NCBI RefSeq assembly: GCF_000091045.1
Contig: NC_006685.1
Span: forward strand, 1,886,201-1,950,200
DNA length: 64,000 bases
Source: Cryptococcus deneoformans JEC21
Lineage: Eukaryota > Basidiomycota > Tremellomycetes > Tremellales > Cryptococcaceae
Direction of reading: 5' to 3'
The position numbers and the translations under genes are program-made. The notes beneath the pieces were generated by a model, which worked only from the letters and a program-made list of their open reading frames with translations, did no database searches and had not been told where the DNA came from. Below, piece by piece: positions 10,278 to 23,000 of the stretch. Position 1 is the stretch's first letter, and each line of letters opens with the position of its first letter.

Positions 10278-13200
10278 TTACTGCTCTGCACCCGCGCCTT
10301 TCAGCGCTACAGGCTTTTTGGGCACCACAGGTGCATGCTTTTTGCTTTTCGGAGATGTCGAAACATCCGCCTTGTCCGTCATCGCCGGGCCCGATCCCGC
10401 ACTTTGCTCGGCATCCGCGCTTGTTAAAGTTGCCTGCGGATTACTCGTCCTCGTATCGTCATTCGTCTTCTTATCATTTCCATTCAATGATGCCACCATT
10501 GCTGCTACAGAACCTGAGGACGTCTTGGTCAATGGTTTGGGTGGGATAGGTCTCGTACGTGTACGTGTCCCAGCATACACACTCGCACCCGCGGCTCCAG
10601 TCAAGACATTTTTTGCTTTCACAACATCGGGAGTCACCGGTGACATCAACCCCTTGGGAGGAGATCCGTTGATGTCTAATGATTTACGTGGTATAGGAGG
10701 TGCTTCCCGCCGAGTCGGGGCTTTTTGTTCATTGTCAATTTTGATACTATTTTTGGATGGAGAGATCTTGGGGGCAACAGGGATTGCGCGAGGTGGTAAA
10801 GAAGGCGCAAGACGCGCTCCGGCGGAAACATTAATGTCAGAGGTAGAAGGCTGAGGAATGATAACAAAATCGCCGGTAGAACTCGGTGTCACAGGGGAAG
10901 GGGCTCCAGGATACGCAGAAGTGACTGATGAGGCCAAACCTGTTCCATTCGCAGAAGCATGCGACGTCGACCTCGAACGCGAAGCCGGGGGTAATGATGG
11001 GGGGGCTTGGAGCCTTGTCGACGGCTTTGAAGGTGAGTGCAGGAGAGTCTGAGATGGTCTGGAAGGAAGATTTGGACGAGGAGGTAGTGGTGGAGTGGAT
11101 CTTTCTTTAAGAGATAGACTGGATGACGATCTACTTGGGGCTAGAGCTCTGAGAGAACTAGTGGCAGAGGTAGATGGGGGTTGGAGTGTTGAGATAGAGC
11201 GAATTCGACCTGCTGCAAGTGTTGGACTGCCCTTCTCACTTGTAGACGCCGATGAGCTCGGCCGAGGCGGATATCTCTGATTTTTCGATGGCGACAAGCC
11301 GACTACAACTTGTCATCAATATTCCAGCCATAAACAGAAATTTGAAAATATTTTCGACGTACCTTTCGCCATACCCCTCGCCAAATCTCTTGCTCCACCA
11401 CCTCCAATCTCCACACCTACTTTTGCTGCGATCTTCTTCTCCGCACCACTCTTTACGAGCCCATGTACCAACTCTTTTGCGATCTCCTCCTTTTTTGCAC
11501 GATCGATCTCGCGGATGGTCGCCTCAAAGACTGCGTAAACAGGGCGGTGATCGGACGTCATGAGTTCGGCGCGGGTGTACTCATGTAAACGGAGAGCGGA
11601 GCCTTTGAACAAGACTCGATCTGATGGGTGATAAGTCAATATCATCAGTGAAAAAGGGGATCAGAACCATACCTGTCCAAGCGGGGATTCTCTGCTTCTC
11701 ACTCGTATCATAACTGTCCGTTCCATTATCGCTACCCCAGCCGTCAGCTCAATTTCAAACAACCTTCATTCAATACTCACTACTTGTAAGTTGGTCTGAT
11801 ATGTTGCAACCAGCATATCAGCATTTTTTTCATAGGAGAGTCTCTTATGACTTACGGGAACCGGATCGGTCCTTCATCGTACCCCATAAACACCTCTCCA
11901 GCGTCCATGGCTTTCAACAATTGATCTGCGCCGAGCAAAGCATCTAAACTGTTGGCCTTTACGAGGTCTCTTACTTCAAGATTAGGGAGCGAAACACGGT
12001 AATTCTGCGGAAGACGAGATCAGCATGTGTTACTCTTTTGGCAGGGTGTCCAGCGGTTGTACGGAAGCAGAGAAATTCACGTACAAAATCTGCCGCCCAA
12101 ATAATGATCCTATGTCCCAAGTGCTCATCAGCCTCCCACCAGCTCACACCACATTACATCGCACAGAAGCGACCGAAAATCCAAGCACTCACTCATGATC
12201 TTCAATAACTTTCCCCCTCAAGAACCTTGTACCGCCTACGACCGTCCTCCAATCCGCATTTCTGTCACCTACATTCGAATGTCCTGCTGCCAGATGGCAA
12301 GTCACAAAACAAACTGTTGAGTCATACAGGTTTAACCGGATTGCTACACCGCCTTTGTTACCGCTTAAGCCCTGAAGACCGGTCTATTCATTGGCAGTCA
12401 TTAGTTCTGATGCTCTGCGGTAGGAAGTCGGGAAGTAAGGGACAAGGGCAGGGCGAGGAGTAAGAGTAGAAACAAGATCAAAGCTAACCTTTTTAGTAGC
12501 ACTTTCAACATTCCGTATATGCGGAACAAGATGCTTTTTCACAACAATGATCAAAGCCGTGCCGACGAGCTGATCACCTCTAAACAGCACATAATCCGAA
12601 TCTTTCCCTCCTTTCCGCATCGCAAACGTATCCATGATGAATTTTTCCCACATACGTTTCTTAGCGGGGTCGGTTTGTAAGATTTGGCCAGCGGTTAGTT
12701 CGACAATTTCTTGAAAGGCAATCATGTAGATATCGGGTCTAGGCGGAGTTAAGGGGTTAGTTTGGGTGTATAGACTGGTCAGTTAAAGAGGGATAGAGCT
12801 TACTCGGGGGTATCTTTCAAGGAAGGAACAGGTCAGTCTAATTTTGGAAAAGAAGGCAGTTTCGCGTACCAGGAGGGAAGAGCCATGAATCCAGCGCCTC
12901 ATTGGGAGCCTTTACATCTTTATTCAGCATAAGTTTCTCTTTTATCGAAGTGGCTTCACCTTTCCATTAAGATTCCACGTTCCAGAGAAGATGGTGACCT
13001 TTCTAGTCGACGAATACTCATTCGCCCTACAGAACCCATCACAGATATGTTAGTCAGCTTGATACCTGATGACAGCCTGAAGAGTCGGGGTAAGGGACAA
13101 CGACTGACCTCGTTGCTAACGCCGCTTGAACAGACTCGCTTATGGGATCAAAAAGAATGACAGGTCTTTGACCCGCCATCATTCCCTAAATACCTCCATC

Positions 13201-15188
13201 AGCAATTCCTATTTCCACACTTGATTTCACTATGCTCAAACTCACCAAAAGCATATCAATGGCCGCCTGCTTCCCTTTATCTTGAAAATTATTTATATAC
13301 GCTCTCCCTACACTCTTCGTCGCATCGCTTAACAAACCAGCAAAAGTCTTTTTCCCACTCCTCGTCGCAGAGGTGTTGATAGCGCCCGTGCCGGCGTAGA
13401 TTTTGGATAAGCGATCACCGTTGTCGGCCCAGAGCTCGCGGTGGGCGGACCAGAGGGTTGGGGAGGAGAGAAGAGGGGAGGACAGGGAGGAGAGGAAGGA
13501 GGTGATGGTGAGTGTGGAAAGGACGTCTTGGACGTAATTTGTTCTGTCGAGGCTATCATTCATTGTTAATAGGTTCCTTCGTACCATGTCAAACGAAAAG
13601 GATGATGCCAATTATGACAGCGGCTTACCAGTCTAGACAGTTTACCCGGAAAACACCTTGCTGCTCTTCCACTACATCTCCATTATCCATATCCACTACC
13701 GTCCACCCAAATCTCTCCCTACTACTCACCACCTCCCTCAGGCTCCTATCCAAATCGTATCTTACTTTATCATGCCCACCCAGCCTCACCGCAGAGTGAA
13801 AATCATAGGGGGACAATTCTAACGTCCCACGAGGTGCGGCGTTCATACGTTCTTTTTCTTCTGGGGGTGCTTTGTCAAGAGCACATTTGAGCGATGTAAG
13901 ATGGGAGGAGTATGCTTGAGATAGCATAGATTCAGCATCTTTCTGGCCCAGAAGGTTGATAGCGTGAATGGAGCTGTATTCTGATAATAGCTCGAGGAAA
14001 TGTTTGTCGAATGCTGGCTGAGTCGCTTGTGGTGGCTGCAGTCGTCGAGTTAGCATCATCATCACGTTGTAAAAGATGTCCGGCTTACCCTGGTGATCTC
14101 AACTCTTTGTTGCAATGTGCCCAACCCTGCATTAGGTTGTTGCCAGAAAAGAGGTACACTTCCTCTCACCTGCACATAGCTCATACACACGCCCTCCAAG
14201 GCTAGCAGGACTTCGGTCTCCACAAAGTTGGCTACTTGGCCATCGTCATCGATTCCTCTCGTACGGAATCGTGCTCCAGCTCGCTTCCAGCTGAGCCTGC
14301 TGATCATCCCCAGAGCAGAATTGGATGATCTCCCAGTATGGATTGGAAGGGACCCGCAGAATCCCTGGATGATAGGTATGAGCATGGCTTGGTCGTCTAG
14401 GTTCTGGCGCATCTCTTCGCCGAGACCTTTTCTAAAGTCGAGGAACGGTTCCAACAGACTCTTGTTCCAGACAAACCTCTCGTCGAAATCCTCCAAAGGG
14501 TGACCACCACCGGAACTCGATTGTTGTTCTTTGACCCAGTTGGAAGAGCTTGATAGACGAGATGAAATATCCCATTTGCAGTCTTGAGCAAAAAAGAAGG
14601 ATCCTGATTCGAGATACTTTTTCATTCCGCTACATGGATGTTGAAGGCCTGCTTGTTGTGCTGCCGACATTTGGGTAGAATTACCTCCAGCAGCGGCATA
14701 TGTCGCACTGACTTCGTCATATTCATCGTCATAGCCGTAATCAAGAGACCTGGCAGCGTTGGTAAGTTCGGGTTGGTCCCAGAAGGGAGAGGAAAGAGAG
14801 TGGAATTCAACAGAGATAATCCGAGAAGGCTGGAGGGAAGAAGATGGGATGAGAGGCGGAAGAGAAATTGAATGAGTCAGAAGGAGTAAGAAGATTTCTG
14901 GGATTGGAGATCGTTCTACAAATTGTTCGTTAGTATCGATTGTTTGATTCAGGTCGGAAGAGACCTACCGCTAGGTACGCTGACAACTCCCAATACTCCA
15001 TCCGCCCTTCCTTTTACCTTGATGAGGTCATTATAGTCTACTTCTTCCAAAGGGAGAAACTCTGCCACTACCACGCCTCTGGACGCCTTGGACTCGGAAG
15101 AGGATGGTTGTCGGAACACGAGGGCATGAGAATCTGTAATGAGGAAGAAGGCGCGAGGAGATGGGCGAAGGTATAGAGCGCCCGGCAT
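10278..15188 (-). CDS. Synaptojanin-type inositol polyphosphate phosphatase (SAC + 5-phosphatase)
   Basis: This phosphoinositide phosphatase is like yeast Inp51/52/53. It dephosphorylates PI(4,5)P2 and other phosphoinositides in endocytosis and membrane traffic. The start (MPGALYLRPSPRAFFLITDS) is the usual beginning of a SAC domain. The SAC catalytic motif CX5RT is restored across an intron near 13560-13630 as RVNCLDCLDRTN. The 5-phosphatase domain follows, with FSGTWNLNG near 12990, QEIVELTAGQIL, GLSGNKGG, a D-F-N-Y-R motif split by an intron near 12030-12085, and SDHRPV near 11560. The last exon, about 340 residues, is a Pro/Ser/Lys-rich tail (PPLPPRPNLPSRPSQT) with SH3-ligand-like motifs, as in synaptojanin. 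The order SAC, then 5-phosphatase, then proline-rich region is diagnostic. Its start faces SRS2 across a 350-bp divergent promoter. Confidence 0.93.
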
Positions 15189-15538
15189 TCTTGGGCGCGC
15201 CTTGTAGGAAGTATACCTGTGGGGGCTGCCGAATTAATAATTGAGACTATAGGAAGGCAGGAAGATGTTATTATCCACTTCGATGTACCCGTACGGCTTT
15301 GGAGTGCCGGCGCGCTCCTCGGCCAGTGGCGCAGAAGAAGCCCCCTCGGACTGGCCCATCCCAATGTTGATTTCTTTAGACAGTTACGTAACGGTGGACG
15401 TAATGTTTGAACGCGTCGGTGGACGATGGCATCAAACATCGCAGACCGGTCGTTCTCGTCGAGTCTGTCATTAATGGCTTTCCGGTCCCCGTTTCTCCCG
15501 TCTCGTTGTGCCCGAATACCTCACCACAAAAAGGGAAC
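15189..15538. promoter_or_regulatory. Divergent promoter/leader between inositol phosphatase and SRS2
   Basis: About 350 bp separate the two divergent start codons. It includes an upstream ATG at 15426 whose 41-codon reading frame overlaps the SRS2 start. Confidence 0.45.
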
Positions 15539-15551
15539 ATGGACGGTTTAA
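15426..15551 (+). other. Upstream ORF overlapping the SRS2 start codon
   Basis: An ATG at 15426, with a second in-frame ATG at 15474, opens a 41-codon frame that ends with TAA at 15549-15551. This overlaps the SRS2 ATG (15539) in another frame. If the transcript starts upstream of 15426, this uORF would compete with SRS2 translation. The transcript start is unknown. Confidence 0.4.
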
Positions 15552-18500
15552 TTACTGGTATTACGTCGTACCCATATCTTGCGTCCCTTAACCAAGCTCA
15601 ATTGAAAGGTTCGTCTTGAGCTGTCATCCCACCAGTCTCGCATCTCGCTTCTTGCTAAATTTACTTAATCAAAACAGCCGTTACTGCAAGCCCTTCAGTC
15701 CCTCTGCAAATCCTTGCCGGACCAGGATCTGGAAAAACCAGGGTCCTCACCTGTCGTGTCGCCTATCTGGTACAGCATCATAAATACTCGCCAAATGAGA
15801 TCGTCGCGGTTACTTTCACCAACAAATCGGCTAATGAGATGCGAAAGAGGCTGCAGAAGTTACTTGGGGATAAGCAAGCTGATCAATTGGTACTAGGTAA
15901 GTTGGAGTTGCTGGAGAAGCTTTGTACTTATACGGATTTAGGTACATTCCACGCGACATGTGTCAAGTACTTGAGAAGGTACGGCAAATTGATTAATCTG
16001 TCCAACAACTTTGTAATCGCCGATGCTGAAGACTGGTACGTATACATTTTCCGTCGGATCATTACTATAGATACCATTCTGAATCATAATTAGCAAGAAA
16101 ATCATGAGTGGTATACTGAAAAGCCGAAAAGCTGCATTAGATGAAGCATCAATGTCTCTGAAAGAAGGAGTCGTCTTATCAGAAATATCCAAAGCTAAAG
16201 CAAAAGGGGAGCCGCCGGAGGCTATGGCAATACGCGCCGCGCAAAATAAGAATGCTTTCACAAATACGCTTGCGGTCATCGCAGACCTCTACGAAGAGTA
16301 CCAACTCGCCCTGACAGAGGCGAATTCGTTGGACTTTGACGACTTGCTGCTGTATGCCCTGCGACTATTCAAAGAAGCGCCTAGAGTGGTAGAGAACATA
16401 CGGCATATCTTGGTGGACGAGTTCCAAGTGAGTAAATGCTTTAGCCTGTGTTTCTCAACATTCAAGATCACTTTCGCTAACATTACGAAGGATACTAACA
16501 CAACACAATACGAGCTCTTGAAACGCTTTGCAAAAGCTCATAAAGGCGTGAGCGTCGTTGGAGACCCGGATCAGTCGATCTATGGCTGGCGTTCTGCAGA
16601 GATTGAGAACTTGAACAAGATGACGAAGGGTAAGTCCTTCTCTGGTTCTGTGTAGTTGCTCTACTAATCGCCCATAATGCTTAGATTTCCCTGGTGTAGA
16701 AGCGATCTATTTGGAAGAAAACTACAGGTCCACCGGATCCATTCTTGATGCTGCCCACGCCATCGTTTCCCAAGGTTAGCTCCTTACTATCCGAGAAAAA
16801 ATCTATGCAGTGCTCAATATTGCTTTCAGATCGCCAGCGAATACAAAAGAGTCTTTTCACTTCCCACCCCAAAAGCGCTCCTGTTACCCTTAAAGTCTTT
16901 AGTACTCCCGTCATCGAAGCGAGCTTCATTTCCACCGAGATCAAGCGCCTCATTGCATATTCTGGTGGTCTACTGAGATACGATGACTTTGCCATTCTCT
17001 GTGAGCTCTACAACCCCCGGGACATCTGATACACCAGTTGGCTGATAACGCCTAATGGATAGTACGTTACAATGCCTTGTCTCGGGTGATAGAATCTTCC
17101 CTCCAAAAGGATAGTATCCCCAACCGTATTGTTGGAGGGCACAAGTTCTTTGAACGAATGGAAATCAAGGATTTGTTGGCGTATCTTCAGCTGGCCGATA
17201 ATCCGGGCTTCAACGTGAGTCTCGTGTTCCTCTGACTAAATGGTCATGGGGCTTTGATTTGTTAGATCGATAGCTGAACAGTGATTCTTTTACCCAGCCT
17301 GCGTTTGTACGAGTTGTCAATGTCCCCAAACGCTCCATCGGGGACAAGGTAAGCCGCCCAGCTCATCGAGACTTTCCAAGAAAACGTCCGAGGCTGACAA
17401 CTCATTTTTAGACCCTCACAGATATCCTAAGTACAGCGAAGTCAATGAAGATATCCCCCATGCAGTTATGTGAGCGGGTCACAGATGGCGAAGGCATACC
17501 TGCAAACATCAAACCGGGCGTGAAGAAGAGTCTTGCGAACTTTGTCGGTGTGATCAGGAAACTAAGACGAGCAGCGGAAGGTGTAAGTGTTTTCGTCCCT
17601 GTCCCGATTCCCTTACCATCAACATCACGTTTCGTTTGCGGATTAGACAACGGATCATTGATGTCTGACGCTCAATGAATTGAACGCAGGGTGCATCTGT
17701 GGCCGACCTGATCAAAATGGTCATCGAGAAAGTCAATTATGAAGATTATCTCCGTACTTCGCAGCCGGATTGGGACTCCAGATGGGAAAATGTCAAGGAA
17801 CTGGTTAGTTCTCCCCCAACCTTCCTTCTTTTCCTACATCATCGTGTTCCCCTATGGCCATGGTTGACTGACCTCGAGAATGGCAATTCACAGATTTCAT
17901 ACAGTGTCACTGTCGCTGAAGAGCAAGCTCGTTTATCTGGATCCGAATATGGGATTGCTCCTGAAGAAAGAGGATTCATGCCGGCCAATTCTGCAGCTGT
18001 TGAGGCTATGGTGAACGAGGCATATGAAAGAGGAAAAGGAAAAGAAGTCAAGCAGGATGGAGATACGAGGCGGGTAAAAGAAGAAAAACGGGTACACCCC
18101 ATGTTTAGGCGCCAGGCAAGCGGGAGTGACAAGGGTAGTCAGGGACTTGATACGTCCTCGGCAGCGAGGAGTCGGAGTAGGAGCGATTCAAGTGCTGTGG
18201 ATAGCAAAAGAATACCGCGGAAGAAGGGTTCTGTAAAGACGAATGAAAGGCATGATGGGGTGATAGAATTGCTTTCGAGTGATGAGGAAGAAAACGATAT
18301 CAAGCCAGATGTAAAGTCGAAGAAAGAAGTTGTCGATGGAGTTAAGCAGATCAATGTGGCCGATGCCCCCTCTGATTCGGTGGAATCACTAGCCAACGCA
18401 CCTGATAAGTGAGTGTTCCGTTCATTACCCATCGCATATGAAACAACATTGCTGATTGTGGTTGGATTCAGTTTGACGCCCCTGGCATACTTCCTTCAAA

Positions 18501-19821
18501 CTTCCATGTTATCGACGGATACTGAATCAGGTCAAGATGATGCTTCTACACCCGTGAGTTTGTACTTTAGAACCTCCATGCAAATAAGAGGGTAATCCTG
18601 ATGACTGGAATGGCAGAAAGTCACGATCATGACTGTCCATGCTGCAAAAGGTCTCGAATGGCCTGTGGTCTTTATACCTGCTGGTAGGCCTCTTTCCTCC
18701 CTTTCATTTCCCAGAGACGAGTGTAGTCTGACTTCTGATTTCCCGGTGTAGTCGAGCAAGGTACCTTCCCTTCTTATCGTTGCACCGAACCTCATGAAAT
18801 AGCAGAAGAACGACGATTACTCTACGTCGCTATGACTCGAGCGCAAAGTTTCTTGGTGGGTTAGAATTCAAGTAGTCACGATCAACACGACAGACTGGCT
18901 GATAGACACTAGACAATGTCGTATTGTCAGTTCAGAATGATGGGCGGGGAAGAGAACAACAAAGAGGCTAGTGAGTTTTTGGGGGATGTTATGCGGCATC
19001 AGCCGGTATGTAAATGGATATATTCCCATGATTTGCTCTCAAACTGATGAATGGTTATTCAACGACAGGCTTTATTAGCAACCGACCAGCCTAACGTGGA
19101 TACGGTCGTGAGGAAGCACATGTCTGCCATGCTATGTCGACCTATGCCTGATGAGGATCTGACGAAAGACATGATCATGAAGCAGTAAGTAATATTTCCT
19201 TTCCTTATCGATACTGCCGTCCATGTTTCTGATTTAACACCATTTAGTGTTCGTGCAGCCCCTCCCCTGAGTACTTGGGATCCACCTGAGCGTTCTTCAT
19301 GGGGAGAGAAGATCAACCGCTTTGCTCGTCGGGATGTCACCAAGGCTGCTCGTGCGACTGAATACTGGGCATCAGACGTTGACGAGTACGCCCTCCCGTC
19401 CGATTCATTGTCTGCCTCCACCTCTTCCCCATATACAACTAGCTTTACCTCTGCTCGAATGAACTCCGGCCTTTCCAGACCGCCGGCCGCGTTGCCGATG
19501 GCGCCCCAAAAGAAACCTCCTCCGCCATCTGTAAAATCTGCCAACAGACATATACCACCTACAATGCCGTTCACATTTAATACAAAGGAGGAAATAAAGG
19601 AGGAAACATCATTAGACTCATTAATGAGTGGGGGTAATAAGAGTTTAGAGATGATGGCGGGGCTAGGTTTGCCCGCTGATCTACCTCCTGATCTTGTCGG
19701 GCCCTCCGCTGGCGCGGGCGGTGAATTGGCAGGAAGAGGATCGCTTGAGGTTGCCAGAGGAAAGAAGAGACTGGGGATGGGAAGACCAGCGCCATGGGGA
19801 AGCAAAAAGCCTCGAAAATAA
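15539..19821 (+). CDS. SRS2: SRS2 DNA helicase (UvrD/PcrA superfamily 1)
   Basis: This is a 3'-5' DNA helicase and anti-recombinase, which in yeast dismantles Rad51 filaments and acts in post-replication repair. The first in-frame ATG is at 15539 (MDGLITGITSYPYLASLNQAQ, the Q-motif region). Motifs in order are Walker A AGPGSGKTRVLT; Ia VTFTNKSANEM; Ic TFHATCVKYLRRYG; II ILVDEFQDTN, restored across an intron at about 16427-16491; III VGDPDQSIYGWR; IV LEENYRSTGSIL; V MTVHAAKGLEWPVVFIPA near 18630; and VI EERRLLYVAMTRAQ near 18810. The C-terminal third is Ser/Lys/Asp-rich and ends LGMGRPAPWGSKKPRK, like the regulatory tail of Srs2 that binds partners. More than ten short introns are present. The domain order and eukaryotic host make Srs2 more likely than another UvrD-like helicase. 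Confidence 0.93.
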
Positions 19822-20063
19822 TTATAATTTATTGCAGTATCACTTGTTGTATTGTAAGACCTTTGTATATGCATGGCATACTCGTCAACCTTCCTTCATA
19901 CTCTTATATAACTCTAGAAAGTTGCCAACACTGCGGAAAGAAATGACATTAAGTATTATCCCTGAACAAATAATCTATATACCTCTCAGCCTACGGATAT
20001 TAACGACCAATCCTCTACGTTGCTTCCGTACACGCACCGACTTTCGAGAACTTCTAATTATAT

Positions 20064-23000
20064 TCACATCCGCCCCTTGATAGCTTTGGTAATTTTCCTG
20101 GCGTAGATAAGGCCGAAGCCAGTGGCGATCGGTAAAGCCGAAACAAGAAGCCAAAATCCGACAAACAAGAGGATGGGAAGCCAGAAGAGGTAAAGCATTC
20201 GATCGCCTGCCATACATTGTCAGCATCATGGACTTTATAGCAACAGAAAGGCAAAGACTTACGCTTGACGTGGTTCACAACATTGTCTGGGGATGCACTA
20301 TCCGATCTCTTGGCTGACACCATAGTCGCACCACCAAGCCCGGACGCACTGGCTGATTTTCTTCTTCTGCTTTTGCTACCATTCTTCACGCCTTCCTCAT
20401 CTTCTCTACCCTTCTTTCTTCCTTCACCTTCTGCATCCATATCTAGTTCTGTATCAGCTGCCGGAAGACCAGCATTAGATTTCCTGGCCCGAGGTCCTGA
20501 GCGAATGGCGGGAGTAGTCGCACCAGTCTGTACGACGGCATTCAGCGCTGCAGCAGCCATCGCTTGAGTGAACAGCTTGACCTCTTCAGGACTAGCCATC
20601 CTGGTGAGGGTTTCCCATGACGGAGTAGGGAATGCAACCCATCCATGACTGGATGAACCATGTTCATGTTCTGAAGCCGTACGAGCAGATTTATCGGAGC
20701 CAAAAAGAGAATGACGTGACGGAAGGTGATCCCATACGCCCGACGGTAAGAAGTGAGGGACGTGAGGCAAAGATGCGAGCGCCTTCATCCAAGAATCATG
20801 ATCATCAGCATGAGCGGGATGCACACCGATCCGAGAGTGGTCGGTAGGCGGCGCATAAGGAGGAGGGTCGTCCATAGTCTCTCCCACATTGGACGGGGCA
20901 CGAACGACAGAAATAGATGAAAGATGATGCCTTTCTGATCTACCCGACTTGATAGACATCGGCCTTTTGTCCTTTGACTGTCGTGATTTGGATCTGGGAC
21001 GGGATGGCATAGACGACCGTCGAAACTTGGTCACATCATCTTCTACTTCAGAAGAAGACGAAGGATTGTCGTCGTCGATTGAGCTGGTAAGACTGGCAGC
21101 AACAGACCTCGGCGATCCGCCACTTGCCTTCTGACTTCCCCTTTCTCCCATGCCGCCAGCCATAACTGCCGCTACTGCTCCAGTTTCTATCGGTTCCGCA
21201 GTCGTTGACCATACAGCAGAAAGCAAGAGCCTCTCCACTTTCGAATGTTCTCCAAATTTGGCCAAATCAAGGGGCATCTCGCCATAATTGGTCGCTCGGT
21301 CATACCAAGCTCCAGCTTCAATCAATACTCTCGCACATGTATGTCTTCCACACAGTGCAGCAAAAGCAAGGGGCGTGTAGCCATTAGTGTCTTGCACATC
21401 AATTTGAGCACCACCGATAATAAGCCGTCGAACGAGGCGGGAAAAGCCCATGGCGGACGCGATATGTAACAGAGTTTGCTGAGAGGCGTTGGTGTGGTTA
21501 ATCGCTCCACTGGCGCGTAATGATCCTGGAGCGTGAGAGTCGATGGACGCTAGGAAAGTGATTATAGTAGACTGAAGATCAGAATTGGTGCTATCGTCGG
21601 TGGATTTGGAATCGAGAGAAGAGGTTTGAGAATCGGTGTCTTCACCAGTATCCATTACGTTAAGGTTTGCGGCAGCGCTGATATTTAGGTTATCACCTGG
21701 GGATTGACCGGAAGGAGAAGCGGAATTGGAGTGGGATCGCTGACTACTTGACGATCGAGCAACTTGATGCGCCAAACGGTATGTTGGATCGGATTGCGAA
21801 CCTTGGTAATGGCTTTGAATGGCCAAAGCAAGTTTCATCCTGAGTAATCATCAGCACAATGATTCTCTACACACGAACCAGACAACTTACGCATCCTTCT
21901 CCATGTCCGTATATGAGAACACCATCTTTCCTGCCACCGACCCAATACCTTGGATAGTTACCTCCACCACACCCGCGAAAGCACTCGGCGGTAACTTGCA
22001 TTGCATGAACCCACTGCTCACAAATTCTGTCGCTGCTGGACGTTGACCAAACACAACAACCATTCCTGGCTGGAAGGCCTGCCCGGCAATGGCAATGGTA
22101 GGCCCACCGGCCATAGGACCTTCGCCTGGAATAACGTGGGTAATGGCCGGTTGCGGTGCTTGTGGAGCAGTAAGGGCTGGGGCAGGTGCAGGAACAAGCG
22201 CAGGGAAAGAAGATTGAGGAGGGATAGGTTGTCGCTGCTGTTCTTGAATTTGATGGCGGAGGTCCGAGTTGAGAGGTGAATGGAAAGGCTCGTCAAAAGG
22301 CAATCCTGAGAAGTTTGACCCCGTGAGCGGACTACTAAAGCTGCTTGCTACGCGAGATCTTTGGTGATCACCTTGCACACCATTTTCGCCCGTGTAATCC
22401 AAATACTTTTCCATATCCTCATCCACGTCCTCCACGACAGTTGTTCCCGGTGGAAGCCCACTCTGACTGAACATCGCGGATGATCGGTCATCCCATCCAG
22501 AAAAGACCGATGCCGAACTGACACTCGCTTGATCGTTATCCATACTGCTAACTGAAGCTCTGCTAGACCCAGCGAAAAGATCGTCGAAGCCGCCAGAAAT
22601 GAGGTTAGCCATTTCAGCATCGGTATCTCGAGCGTGGTACAGCATCGGCCCTTGTCCTTGTCCTGCATTACCATTGGGTCTGTTCAATCCAAGCGACTCC
22701 AGTAAGCCAGCTGGAAACCCGCTCTTCATGATATCATCTTGAATACCAGCCATCTGGGTTCTGGGACTTGCAGCAGTGGAGGAGGCTGCAGATGGCGTAC
22801 CGGAATGAGGGACGCTGTAGCTACTAATGTTGGTAGACGTAGATTGGAATTGGGGGCCACGGAGTTCGTGAGGAGAGACAGTATGGATGTACTGCGACAT
22901 GTTGAGATCATTAGACATCTGCATTGGCTGATGTGCAGTTTGGGGAGGTGGTGCATGAGAGGGAGTGACGCCATTGGTACCGTTGGAGAAGAAATTTGCA

